A stretch of DNA of 9,094 nt. It comes from an uncultured Steroidobacteraceae bacterium. GTDB lineage: Bacteria > Pseudomonadota > Gammaproteobacteria > Steroidobacterales > Steroidobacteraceae. How positions within the stretch are numbered: the stretch's first letter is position 1; each line of letters opens with the position of its first letter. A model generated the notes under the pieces. It made no database searches. It was not told the origin of the DNA and saw nothing but the letters and a program-made list of their open reading frames with translations. The position numbers and the translations under genes were made by a program. The stretch covers positions 1 through 9,094 of the forward strand of contig CATPBM010000198.1 in the NCBI GenBank assembly GCA_955652625.1, in the 5' to 3' direction. Positions 1 through 5,976 of the stretch are shown one piece after another.

Positions 1-311
1 AAAGTGTGCTCGTCGCGCACGCTGAGCAGAACGAGGGACGTGAGACGGTGCGCGTCGACCCGGACACTGCGCGCATCGACTCCCTCTCGCATGAGTTGCT
101 CACGCACAAAGCGCCCCATCGGCTCGTCTCCCACGCGGCTGACCAAGGCCGACTTGAGCCCGAGACGTGCTGCTCCAATGGCGACATTGGCGGGGCACCC
201 GCCGACAGCTTTGGCGAACGTCGCGACCTCCTCCAGAGGACTGCCAATCTGTTGCCCATACAGATCTACGCTGATGCGACCGATCGCGATGAGGTCCAGT
301 TGAGTACTCAC
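1..311 (-). CDS. iolC: 5-dehydro-2-deoxygluconokinase IolC, N-terminal part (cut by window edge)
   Basis: This PfkB-family sugar kinase phosphorylates 2-deoxy-5-keto-gluconate in cytosolic myo-inositol catabolism. Only the first 103 codons lie in the window; the rest runs off the left edge. The reverse strand reads from GTG as V/M-STQLDLIAIGRISVDLYG, followed by QQIGSPLEEV, the PfkB N-terminal glycine-rich signature GGCPANVAIGAARLG (residues 37-51) and SRVGDEPMGRFVREQL. The string DLYGQQIGSPLE is characteristic of IolC rather than ribokinase or fructokinase. The GTG at 311-309 is the only sensible start, because an in-frame TAG lies 17 codons upstream with no start codon between. No clear Shine-Dalgarno precedes it. 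Orientation and position make it the first iol-type gene of a leftward unit, but no other iol gene is visible. The family call is secure; the function of the full protein depends on the unseen ATP-binding C-terminus. Confidence 0.92.
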   Translation of the reverse strand, partial: MSTQLDLIAIGRISVDLYGQQIGSPLEEVATFAKAVGGCPANVAIGAARLGLKSALVSRVGDEPMGRFVREQLMREGVDARSVRVDAHRLTSLVLLSVRDEHT

Positions 312-359
312 GCTGAATCGGCGCAGCCCGCGTTCGACGGCGCGGCGCTCGGCGTGGCT

Positions 360-458
360 CTAGCGCTCAGACACGGAGCTGCTTGCTGTAAGCAATGCTC
401 CGGGAAGAGCTGCGGCGAAAAGCGAAGCGATAACAACGCGGCCTTTTTTATTCTGCAC
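360..458 (-). CDS. Possible 32-codon signal-peptide-like leader ORF or gene remnant upstream of iolC
   Basis: A short reverse-strand reading frame starts at GTG 458-456 and stops at TAG 362-360. It encodes a basic N-terminus (MQNKKGR) followed by a hydrophobic run (VVIASLFAAALPGALLTA) and SSSVSER, the shape of a Sec signal peptide or single membrane helix. A strong ribosome binding site, GGGAGGAAT, lies 4 bases before the GTG; the same frame also offers ATG at 473-471. The ORF ends 48 bp before the iolC start and is in the same frame as iolC, separated only by the one TAG and 16 sense codons. It could be a leader peptide, the stump of a deleted gene for a periplasmic protein, or chance. I do not recognise it as any named protein. 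No mature domain follows the hydrophobic segment. Confidence 0.3.
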   Translation of the reverse strand: MQNKKGRVVIASLFAAALPGALLTASSSVSER

Positions 459-486
459 GGCAATTCCTCCCATGATACCCGGCTGC

Positions 487-559
487 GCTCCCTGACCCGC
501 CGCCCGGCCCAGCCGGGACAGGAGCGAAGCCTCAGGTATGCGCGCCAGCGCGGCGAGGC
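487..559. repeat. Two compound inverted repeats in the divergent iolC / aminotransferase spacer
   Basis: The first structure has perfect arms CCCGGC (503-508) and GCCGGG (512-517) around CCA. An outer pair, GCTCC plus TG (487-494, one bulged C) and CAGGAGC (519-525), encloses it. The second has GCCTC (529-533) and GAGGC (555-559) enclosing CGCGC (541-545) and GCGCG (548-552). They lie upstream of the leftward small ORF and iolC, and upstream of the rightward aminotransferase. They may form hairpins in leader RNA or be protein sites; the high GC content makes chance palindromes likely too. Apart from these, the weak ORF at 360-458 and a GTATGATAC motif (561-569), I see nothing in the 312-617 spacer. 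Confidence 0.35.
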
Positions 560-617
560 CGTATGATACTTGATCTCGGCGAAGCCGCGGCACCCAGAAA
601 GTTTAAGATATCCACCA

Positions 618-1754
618 GTGCTTCGCTGTCAAAGACACCTTTTCGGCATACCTGCCGACCGTGCGTACTTCAACTGTGCGAGCCTCGCACCGTTGATGTT
701 GCCCGCGCGTGAAGCCGGGCGCCAGGCGCTGGAATTGCGCGGTGAACCCTGGAAAATAGCTACGGCTGGCTGGTTCGACCGCGTTGAGCAGCGCCGCTCC
801 TTGTTTGCGAGGCTCATCGGCGTCTCGCCCGAAAACATCGCGCTCGTCCCAGCCACCAGTTACGGGTTGGCAGTTGCGGCGAGGAACCTGGCGGCGGGGC
901 CTGGTCAACGTGTAGTCGTCATTGCCGATGATTTTCCCTCCAACGTCTACACTTGGCGCGCCTTTTGCGCGCGCCATGGCTGCGAAATGGTGACCGTGGA
1001 GCGCGCGCCAGATCAGGAATGGACCGACGCAGTGCTCGGAGCGATTGACGAGCGAGTTGCGATCGCAGCGATCCCAAACGTGCATTGGACCGATGGCGCA
1101 CTCCTTGACCTGCCCCGCATCAGCGAGCGGGTGCGTTCCATCGGCGCCAGGCTGGTGATCGACGCCAGCCAGTCCCTGGGCGCCATGATGCTCGACTTCA
1201 CCACCGTGCAACCTGATTTCCTTGTCGCGGTTGGCTATAAGTGGCTGCTCGGCCCCTTTGGGCTCGGTTACCTCTACGTAGCGGACGGGCATCTGAGTGA
1301 TGAGCCGCTGGAGGAGAACTGGATCTCGCGCCAGGGGTCGGATGACTTTACGCGCCTCGTGGACTACAGCGACGCGTATCGAGAGGGAGCGCGGCGCTTC
1401 GACGTCGGGCAGCGCACGCTCTTTGAGGCAACGCCGATCGCCATTGAGGTGTTGGAGAAGATGCTCGAATGGGGAGTTGAGAATATCTCGGTAACCCTGG
1501 CGGCCAAGACGCAGCGCATCGCGCGCGAGGCCGCGGCGATTGGCCTGCCTCCGACTTCGCAAGGCAGACGTGCAGCGCATATGTTGGGATTAAGGCTGCC
1601 TGAAGAGAAACTGGCAAGCGCCCCCGGGCTATTCGCCAAGAACCAGGTCAATGTCGCCGTGCGTGGCTCGGCCGTGAGAATCTCGCCCCACGTCTATAAC
1701 GACGACGACGATGTCAATCGCCTGCTGAGCACCCTAGCCCAACTTGTGAATTGA
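618..1754 (+). CDS. Class V aminotransferase-fold PLP-dependent enzyme
   Basis: A 378-residue cytosolic PLP enzyme of fold type I, aminotransferase class V superfamily (relatives include cysteine desulfurases, isopenicillin-N epimerase-like proteins and kynureninase). Visible marks, numbered from the GTG start: YFNCASLAPL near the N-terminus, VPATSYG (77-83) at the PLP-phosphate position, NVHWTDG (154-160), VIDASQSLG with Asp182 expected to pair with the pyridine nitrogen, and VGYKWLLGPFGLGYLYV with Lys208 as the Schiff-base lysine. The C-terminal small domain ends VAVRGSAVRISPHVYND, typical of the family. GTG at 618 is chosen because relatives begin close to LxCQxHLF; a TTG at 570 would add 16 residues that look unconserved. 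Neither start has a strong ribosome binding site. The gene stands alone on its strand, 104 bp before the ABC operon, and diverges from iolC. Substrate and reaction (transamination, desulfuration or racemisation) cannot be told from the sequence. Confidence 0.85.
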   Translation: MLRCQRHLFGIPADRAYFNCASLAPLMLPAREAGRQALELRGEPWKIATAGWFDRVEQRRSLFARLIGVSPENIALVPATSYGLAVAARNLAAGPGQRVVVIADDFPSNVYTWRAFCARHGCEMVTVERAPDQEWTDAVLGAIDERVAIAAIPNVHWTDGALLDLPRISERVRSIGARLVIDASQSLGAMMLDFTTVQPDFLVAVGYKWLLGPFGLGYLYVADGHLSDEPLEENWISRQGSDDFTRLVDYSDAYREGARRFDVGQRTLFEATPIAIEVLEKMLEWGVENISVTLAAKTQRIAREAAAIGLPPTSQGRRAAHMLGLRLPEEKLASAPGLFAKNQVNVAVRGSAVRISPHVYNDDDDVNRLLSTLAQLVN

Positions 1755-1784
1755 ACTGAACCTGCCGCCGGAATGAAGCCCCGA

Positions 1785-1798
1785 CAGGGCATTCCCTG
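1785..1798 (+). other. Small hairpin between aminotransferase and ABC operon
   Basis: CAGGG (1785-1789) and CCCTG (1794-1798) pair perfectly around a CATT loop, 31 bp after the aminotransferase stop. There is no following T-run, so it is at best a weak or Rho-assisted 3' end. The stem is only 5 bp and could be chance. Confidence 0.2.
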
Positions 1799-1858
1799 AT
1801 CCCGTTCCCGCTTCAGGCGCCGCCACCGTTAAACTGGCACCCCTGAAGAAGAGACGCC

Positions 1859-2827
1859 ATGCAAGCATTCGCCCCCTCTTTCCCGGACCAGCCGGCCGCC
1901 ACTTCGCCGATCGTTTCGGTGTCGGGCCTGAGCAAGACCTACGCCAGCGGCTTCCAGGCGCTCAAGCGCATCAACCTGACGATCCGCCGCGGTGAGATCT
2001 TCGCACTGCTCGGTCCCAACGGCGCCGGCAAAACCACGCTGATCAGCATCATCTGCGGCATCGTCACGCCGAGCGAGGGCACGGTGGTCGCTGACGGTCA
2101 CGATATCGTGCGCGACTACCGCGCTGCGCGCAGCAAGATCGGCCTGGTGCCGCAGGAGCTTCACACCGATGCGTTCGAGAGCGTGCGCGCGACTGTGAAA
2201 TTCAGCCGCGGCCTGTTCGGCAAAGCGCCCAATCCGGCCCATATCGAGAAGGTACTTCGGGACCTATCGCTGTGGGACAAGAAGGACGCGAAGATCATGA
2301 CCCTTTCCGGCGGTATGAAGCGGCGTGTGATGATCGCCAAAGCGTTGTCGCACGAACCGCAGATCCTGTTCCTCGACGAGCCGACCGCTGGCGTCGATGT
2401 CGAGTTGCGCCGTGCAATGTGGCAGATGGTGCGCGATCTGCGCGCGAGCGGAGTCAGCATCATCCTGACCACGCACTATATCGAGGAAGCCGAGGAAATG
2501 GCCGACCGCATTGGCGTCATGAGCAAGGGTGAATTGATCGTGGTGGAAGACAAGACTGTGCTCATGCGCAAGCTCGGCAAGAAGCAGCTGACCCTGCAGT
2601 TGCAGAACCGCCTCGCCCAGCTTCCCGCCGAGCTGGCCCCCTACCCGCTCGAATTGAGCGACGACGGGCACGTGCTGGTGTTCACGTTCGATGCGCAAAG
2701 CAAGGAAACCGGCATCGCGACCCTGCTCAAGCGCCTCAGCGAGCTCGGCATCGACTTCAAGGATCTGCACTCCAGTGAAAGTTCGCTCGAGGACATCTTC
2801 GTCAACCTGGTGAGGGCGCAGGCATGA
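1859..2827 (+). CDS. ABC-2 type exporter ATP-binding protein, YadG-like
   Basis: A 322-residue ATPase subunit that should sit on the cytoplasmic face of the membrane and drive export through the permease encoded next. The ATPase domain spans about residues 18-235: Walker [10 protein letters not shown] (52-60), Q-loop Gln in GLVPQE (Gln99), signature LSGGMKRR (149-156), Walker B ILFLDEPT (169-176) with Glu174 as catalytic base, D-loop AGVD and switch His206 in [10 protein letters not shown]. The remaining roughly 85 residues form the C-terminal extension common in drug, polysaccharide and YadG-type exporters, ending [11 protein letters not shown], a frequent ending in this group. ATG 1859 follows a purine-rich GAAGAAGAGA. 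The stop overlaps the permease ATG in ATGA, so translation is probably coupled. Closest by overall form to E. coli YadG, whose substrate is unknown to me; the symbol is therefore left blank. Confidence 0.93.
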   Translation: MQAFAPSFPDQPAATSPIVSVSGLSKTYASGFQALKRINLTIRRGEIFALLGPNGAGKTTLISIICGIVTPSEGTVVADGHDIVRDYRAARSKIGLVPQELHTDAFESVRATVKFSRGLFGKAPNPAHIEKVLRDLSLWDKKDAKIMTLSGGMKRRVMIAKALSHEPQILFLDEPTAGVDVELRRAMWQMVRDLRASGVSIILTTHYIEEAEEMADRIGVMSKGELIVVEDKTVLMRKLGKKQLTLQLQNRLAQLPAELAPYPLELSDDGHVLVFTFDAQSKETGIATLLKRLSELGIDFKDLHSSESSLEDIFVNLVRAQA

Positions 2828-3585
2828 ACGTGCCGGCGATCCGCGCGATCTATGGTTTCGAAATGGCGCGCACCTTCCGGACCCTGACGCAGAGCATCGC
2901 CTCGCCGGTGTTGTCGACGGCTCTCTACTTCGTGGTATTCGGTGCCGCAATCGGCAAGCGCATGGGCCACATCGACGGCGTCAGCTACGGCGCATTCATC
3001 ATTCCGGGCCTCATCATGCTGTCGCTGCTCAACGAAAGCATCTCGAACGCCTCCTTCGGAATCTATCTGCCGAAATGGTCCGGGACGATCTTCGAGCTGC
3101 TGTCCGCGCCGGTGTCGTATCTCGAGGTGCTCACCGGCTACGTCGGGGCCGCCGCCACCAAATCGGTGATGCTGGGCATTCTGATTCTGGTAACGGCGCG
3201 CCTGTTCGTACCGTATGAAATCGCGCACCCAGTGTGGATGGCGAGTTTTCTCATCCTGACTGCAGTCACCTTCAGCCTGTTTGGCTTCATCATCGGGCTG
3301 TGGGCCGACGACTTTCAGAAGCTGCAGGTGGTGCCGCTCATGGTGGTCACGCCGCTGACCTTCCTCGGTGGCGCCTTTTACTCGATCAGCATGCTGCCGC
3401 CGGTATGGCAGAAGATCACCTTGTTCAATCCGGTGGTCTATCTCATCAGCGGATTCCGCTGGAGTTTCTACGGCGTCGCCGACGTCAATGTCATCGTCAG
3501 CACCGCAGCGACCCTGGGGTTCCTTGCGCTGTGCCTCGCAGTCGTCGCCTGGATATTCAAGACCGGATATAAGCTCAAGACTTGA
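2824..3585 (+). CDS. ABC-2 type transporter permease, YadH-like
   Basis: A 253-residue inner-membrane permease that pairs with the ATPase encoded just upstream, overlapping it by 4 bp. About six membrane segments are visible at residues 24-44, 56-75, 105-127, 137-160, 167-187 and 226-246. An amphipathic N-terminal stretch ([16 protein letters not shown]) precedes the first one. The ABC-2 family marks are the loop with [21 protein letters not shown] after the second helix, which meets the ATPase, and the stretch [37 protein letters not shown], a strong match to the C-terminal ABC-2 permease signature as in YadH and NodJ-like proteins. Length is normal for the family. With one ATPase and one permease the complex should be a 2+2 exporter; no periplasmic or membrane-fusion partner is nearby. 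The exported substrate is not evident. Its last 11 bases overlap the end of the convergent paiB-like gene. Confidence 0.92.
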   Translation: MNVPAIRAIYGFEMARTFRTLTQSIASPVLSTALYFVVFGAAIGKRMGHIDGVSYGAFIIPGLIMLSLLNESISNASFGIYLPKWSGTIFELLSAPVSYLEVLTGYVGAAATKSVMLGILILVTARLFVPYEIAHPVWMASFLILTAVTFSLFGFIIGLWADDFQKLQVVPLMVVTPLTFLGGAFYSISMLPPVWQKITLFNPVVYLISGFRWSFYGVADVNVIVSTAATLGFLALCLAVVAWIFKTGYKLKT

Positions 3586-3601
3586 GCTCAGGAAGGAGCT
3601 C
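3572..3601. terminator. Candidate bidirectional terminator in the convergent overlap
   Basis: AGCTCAAG (3572-3579) and CTTGAGCT (3581-3588) form an 8-bp inverted repeat around one base, directly over the tail-to-tail stop codons. GAGCTC (3584-3589) and GAGCTC (3596-3601) can also pair around AGGAAG. The two structures are mutually exclusive. Neither is followed by a T-run on either strand, so termination is only a guess; the position between convergent genes is what makes it plausible. Confidence 0.3.
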
Positions 3602-4207
3602 GGTAACCTCAGCTGAACTTCGCCCCGCAACGCGCAGCGCGGCATCCACCCCGGCGCGATCAGCGGCTGAGCGATTCTGGCTGCCTTTGAACTTGCCAAC
3701 GATGCTCGAGACCCTGATCTCGAAACCGACTATGGCGCGCAGCATTGCCTCGATGTAGTCCCCCGGCGCGTCGCTTACGTGCCAGCGGTCTGGCCGTCCC
3801 TGCTCATGCTCCTCTGTCAGCCATCCGACAAGCTCCCGCAGCCACGAGGCATCCTCGATGAAGGTGATGCTACCCTTGACGTGCACAGTGGCGTAGTTCC
3901 AGGTCGGCACGACTCTCCCCTGCTCGCGCTTGCTCGGGTACCAGTTCGGCGAGACGTAGCCTTCGGCGCCCGTGAAGATCGCCAGGACTTCTGACTCGGG
4001 TTTCAGCTCTCGCCACAAGGAGTTTGCCCGTGCGATATGCCCATGCAATATGCCGCCTCCTTCTGCCAAGAGCTGCGATCGCAGCGGCACATGATTGGCG
4101 GTCAGTCCCTGGGCGGTCATTGCGACCAGTGTCGCCAGGGGGTGGCGCTCGACAAAGGCCCGCAGCACATCGATGCGCGTCTCGCGAAAGTATTCCGGAA
4201 CGTACAC
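3575..4207 (-). CDS. paiB: PaiB-type FMN-binding protein (putative negative transcriptional regulator)
   Basis: A 210-residue protein of the PaiB family, with the split-barrel flavin-binding fold related to pyridoxamine-phosphate oxidase. It begins MYVPEYFRE, the hallmark PaiB start. It also carries HGHIARAN (55-62), [12 protein letters not shown] (82-93), [14 protein letters not shown] (99-112) and [18 protein letters not shown] (163-180), all typical. Start is GTG 4207-4205, with a good GGAGG six bases upstream. In Bacillus, PaiB acts with the polyamine acetyltransferase PaiA and was described as a repressor of sporulation and protease genes; many proteobacterial members are annotated as regulators without direct proof, and a flavin- or heme-binding enzyme role is possible. 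It diverges from the oxidoreductase gene across a 136-bp spacer holding a palindrome, and its 3' end overlaps the ABC permease by 11 bp on the opposite strand. No paiA is visible. Confidence 0.9.
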   Translation of the reverse strand: MYVPEYFRETRIDVLRAFVERHPLATLVAMTAQGLTANHVPLRSQLLAEGGGILHGHIARANSLWRELKPESEVLAIFTGAEGYVSPNWYPSKREQGRVVPTWNYATVHVKGSITFIEDASWLRELVGWLTEEHEQGRPDRWHVSDAPGDYIEAMLRAIVGFEIRVSSIVGKFKGSQNRSAADRAGVDAALRVAGRSSAEVTELLPELKS

Positions 4208-4238
4208 GCTCGTCCTCCACGATCCTCGTTTCAGAGAA

Positions 4239-4262
4239 TGCGCTGCACCCTGGTGCTGCGCA
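4239..4262. promoter_or_regulatory. 24-bp imperfect palindrome, candidate operator between divergent genes
   Basis: The inner arms GCACC (4245-4249) and GGTGC (4252-4256) are perfect around CT, and the outer arms TGCGC (4239-4243) and GCGCA (4258-4262) are also perfect, separated from the inner arms by one T on each side. Ten of twelve symmetric positions pair. The site sits 32 bp upstream of the paiB start and 82 bp upstream of the oxidoreductase start. On the reverse strand a weak -35/-10 pair (TTGCGC, 17 bases, CATTCT) overlaps it, so a bound protein would probably block paiB transcription. Which protein binds is unknown. I see no convincing promoter for the oxidoreductase in the rest of the spacer. 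Confidence 0.45.
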
Positions 4263-4343
4263 AGGTCGCCTGCCGCGTGCTCACGTTGCAGCCCGACCCG
4301 CCGCGGCCCACGCTATTAGGCACTCCGGCGGCGGCGAAGCCAT

Positions 4344-5933
4344 ATGACCAGTACGTATGATGTGATCGTCATTGGATCCGGACACAACGGGCTTGTTTGT
4401 GGCGCCTACCTTGCCAAGTCGGGCCTCAGGACACTGGTACTGGAACGCCGCGAGATCGTCGGCGGCGCAGCGGTCACCGAGGAGTTCAGCCCCGGGTTTC
4501 GCGCCTCCCGATTTTCCTATGTGATGAGCCTGCTACACCCACGGATCATCAGGGAGCTGGAACTGCACTCGTTGGGTCTGGAAGTATTGCCGGCCAACGA
4601 TCTGTTCTGCCCGCTCGGTGGCAACGATTACATCCTCTTCAGTGATGACATCAATAAGACCCAGGCGGAGTTCGCGCGCTTCTCGCGTCACGATGCCGAG
4701 ATCTACCCGCAGTTCGCGCGTTATCTGGAGGAGTCCGCGGCCGTCGTGCGGCAGCTGCTGTTCGAGACGCCGGTTGATCCGGTGCGGCGCAACTGGAGCA
4801 CCTTCAGGAAGAGTGCCTCCATGCTCTGGCGTCATCGCAGGATCGGCGATCGCGCGTACCGCATCGTCGATCTGTTGACTCAGAGCGCGTACGACTATCT
4901 GTCTGCCTGGTTCGAGCACGACACGATCAAATGCGTGCTCGCGTACTACGCATCGATCGGCACGTTCGCCGGCCCCAAGTCCCCCGGCTCCGCGTACGTG
5001 ATCATGCACCACCTGATGGGCGAGCATCAGGGAGCGGGCGGCTGGGGCTTTGTGCGTGGCGGCATGGGTGCCATCACCGCTTCGATTGCGCGCTCCGGCG
5101 CTCGCTTCGGCATGCATACCCTGACTCAGGCGCCGGTCGCTGAGGTGCTGGTGAGGGGAGGCCGCGCCACGGGTGTGTGCACGGTCGACGGACGCGAATT
5201 CCACGCGCGGGCCGTGGTCTCCAACGCCGCGGCCAGCACCCTTTTCAGGCGCCTGGTCGCCCCGGAGCACTTGCCCGCCGAGCTATTGCGGGACATCGAT
5301 ACGTTCCGGACCTTCTCAACCGCCTTCAAGATGAACATCGCCGCCCATGAGCCGCCGCGCTATCGCGCCTTCGACCCCGCCAGGCAGGGGTTCAAGTACC
5401 CGACCTATGTGCACATTGCCCCGGGGATCGACTACCTGGAGCGCGCCTACGATGACGCCAAGTACGGCTGGTTCTCCAGCAAGCCGTTTCTCACGCCCGT
5501 TGTGCCGACGATCGTCGATGATTCGCTGGCCCCGGCTGGCAAGCACGTCGTCAATGTCTTCGGCGGGCATGCGCCCTATACGCTCAGGGACGGCGCCTCA
5601 TGGGCCGATGAGAAGCGCAACCTGACGAAGGCGGCGCTGGAGGTGATCGAGGAAATGGCACCGGGCTTTTCCGCGCAGATCATCGATATCGAAACCCTGG
5701 TGGCCCCGGACCTCGAGGCCATCGTCGGCTTGCCGCAGGGACATATCTTCCATGGTGAACTGTCGGCCGATCAGCTGTTCTGGCAGCGTCCCGCACCTCA
5801 CTGGGCCGACTACCGCACCCCGATCACCGGGCTCTACCAGTGCGGCTCGTCCACGCACCCGGGGGGCGGCGTTTCGGGCATTCCCGGGCATAACGCCGCA
5901 CGCGAGATTCGCAAGGATTGGAGGCGCCTGTGA
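4344..5933 (+). CDS. FAD-dependent oxidoreductase, phytoene desaturase / PYROXD2-like
   Basis: A 529-residue flavoprotein of the NAD(P)/FAD-dependent oxidoreductase superfamily, in the branch that includes CrtI-type desaturases and the PYROXD2-like proteins. The N-terminal Rossmann motif is YDVIVIGSGHNGLVCGAYLA (GxGxxG at 11-16). It is followed by an acidic residue at the end of strand 2 (LVLERRE, Glu34) and VGGAAVTEE (39-47), the second FAD contact seen in this group. The middle section (roughly 100-430) is the substrate domain, with GGWGFVRGGMGAITASIA (232-249) as the conserved return to the FAD fold. The C-terminus GLYQCGSSTHPGGGVSGIPGHNAA (from 496) is the typical FAD-closing motif. It lacks a signal peptide and should be cytosolic or peripherally bound. 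No carotenoid genes are near, so desaturation of phytoene is unlikely; with a ureohydrolase 43 bp downstream, oxidation of an amine or amino-acid-like compound is a guess. The ribosome binding site is poor. Confidence 0.88.
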   Translation: MTSTYDVIVIGSGHNGLVCGAYLAKSGLRTLVLERREIVGGAAVTEEFSPGFRASRFSYVMSLLHPRIIRELELHSLGLEVLPANDLFCPLGGNDYILFSDDINKTQAEFARFSRHDAEIYPQFARYLEESAAVVRQLLFETPVDPVRRNWSTFRKSASMLWRHRRIGDRAYRIVDLLTQSAYDYLSAWFEHDTIKCVLAYYASIGTFAGPKSPGSAYVIMHHLMGEHQGAGGWGFVRGGMGAITASIARSGARFGMHTLTQAPVAEVLVRGGRATGVCTVDGREFHARAVVSNAAASTLFRRLVAPEHLPAELLRDIDTFRTFSTAFKMNIAAHEPPRYRAFDPARQGFKYPTYVHIAPGIDYLERAYDDAKYGWFSSKPFLTPVVPTIVDDSLAPAGKHVVNVFGGHAPYTLRDGASWADEKRNLTKAALEVIEEMAPGFSAQIIDIETLVAPDLEAIVGLPQGHIFHGELSADQLFWQRPAPHWADYRTPITGLYQCGSSTHPGGGVSGIPGHNAAREIRKDWRRL

Positions 5934-5976
5934 GGCGTATCCTATGATCGCCTGGATTAAGAAGAGGCAATGACGC

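Noticed and set aside
6..566. A 186-codon plus-strand open frame covering the left end
   Set aside because: It lies opposite iolC, whose reverse-strand translation matches the family without a break; the plus-strand product looks like nothing known and is an antisense artefact of high GC.
603..1580. A 325-codon minus-strand open frame opposite the class V aminotransferase
   Set aside because: The plus-strand frame carries all PLP-enzyme motifs; the reverse frame has none.
1835..1840. TGGCAC upstream of the ABC ATPase as the -24 half of a sigma-54 promoter
   Set aside because: The -12 element (TTGC/GC at the required spacing) is missing; the following bases are the purine-rich ribosome binding site.
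2641..3699. A 352-codon minus-strand open frame across the ABC genes
   Set aside because: It is antisense to the well-supported ATPase and permease, its product is rich in H, D, R and Q as expected from a shadow frame, and it has no recognisable domain.
4037..4360. Plus-strand open frames across the paiB start and divergent spacer
   Set aside because: They run antisense to paiB, show no motif, and overlap the supported start of the oxidoreductase.
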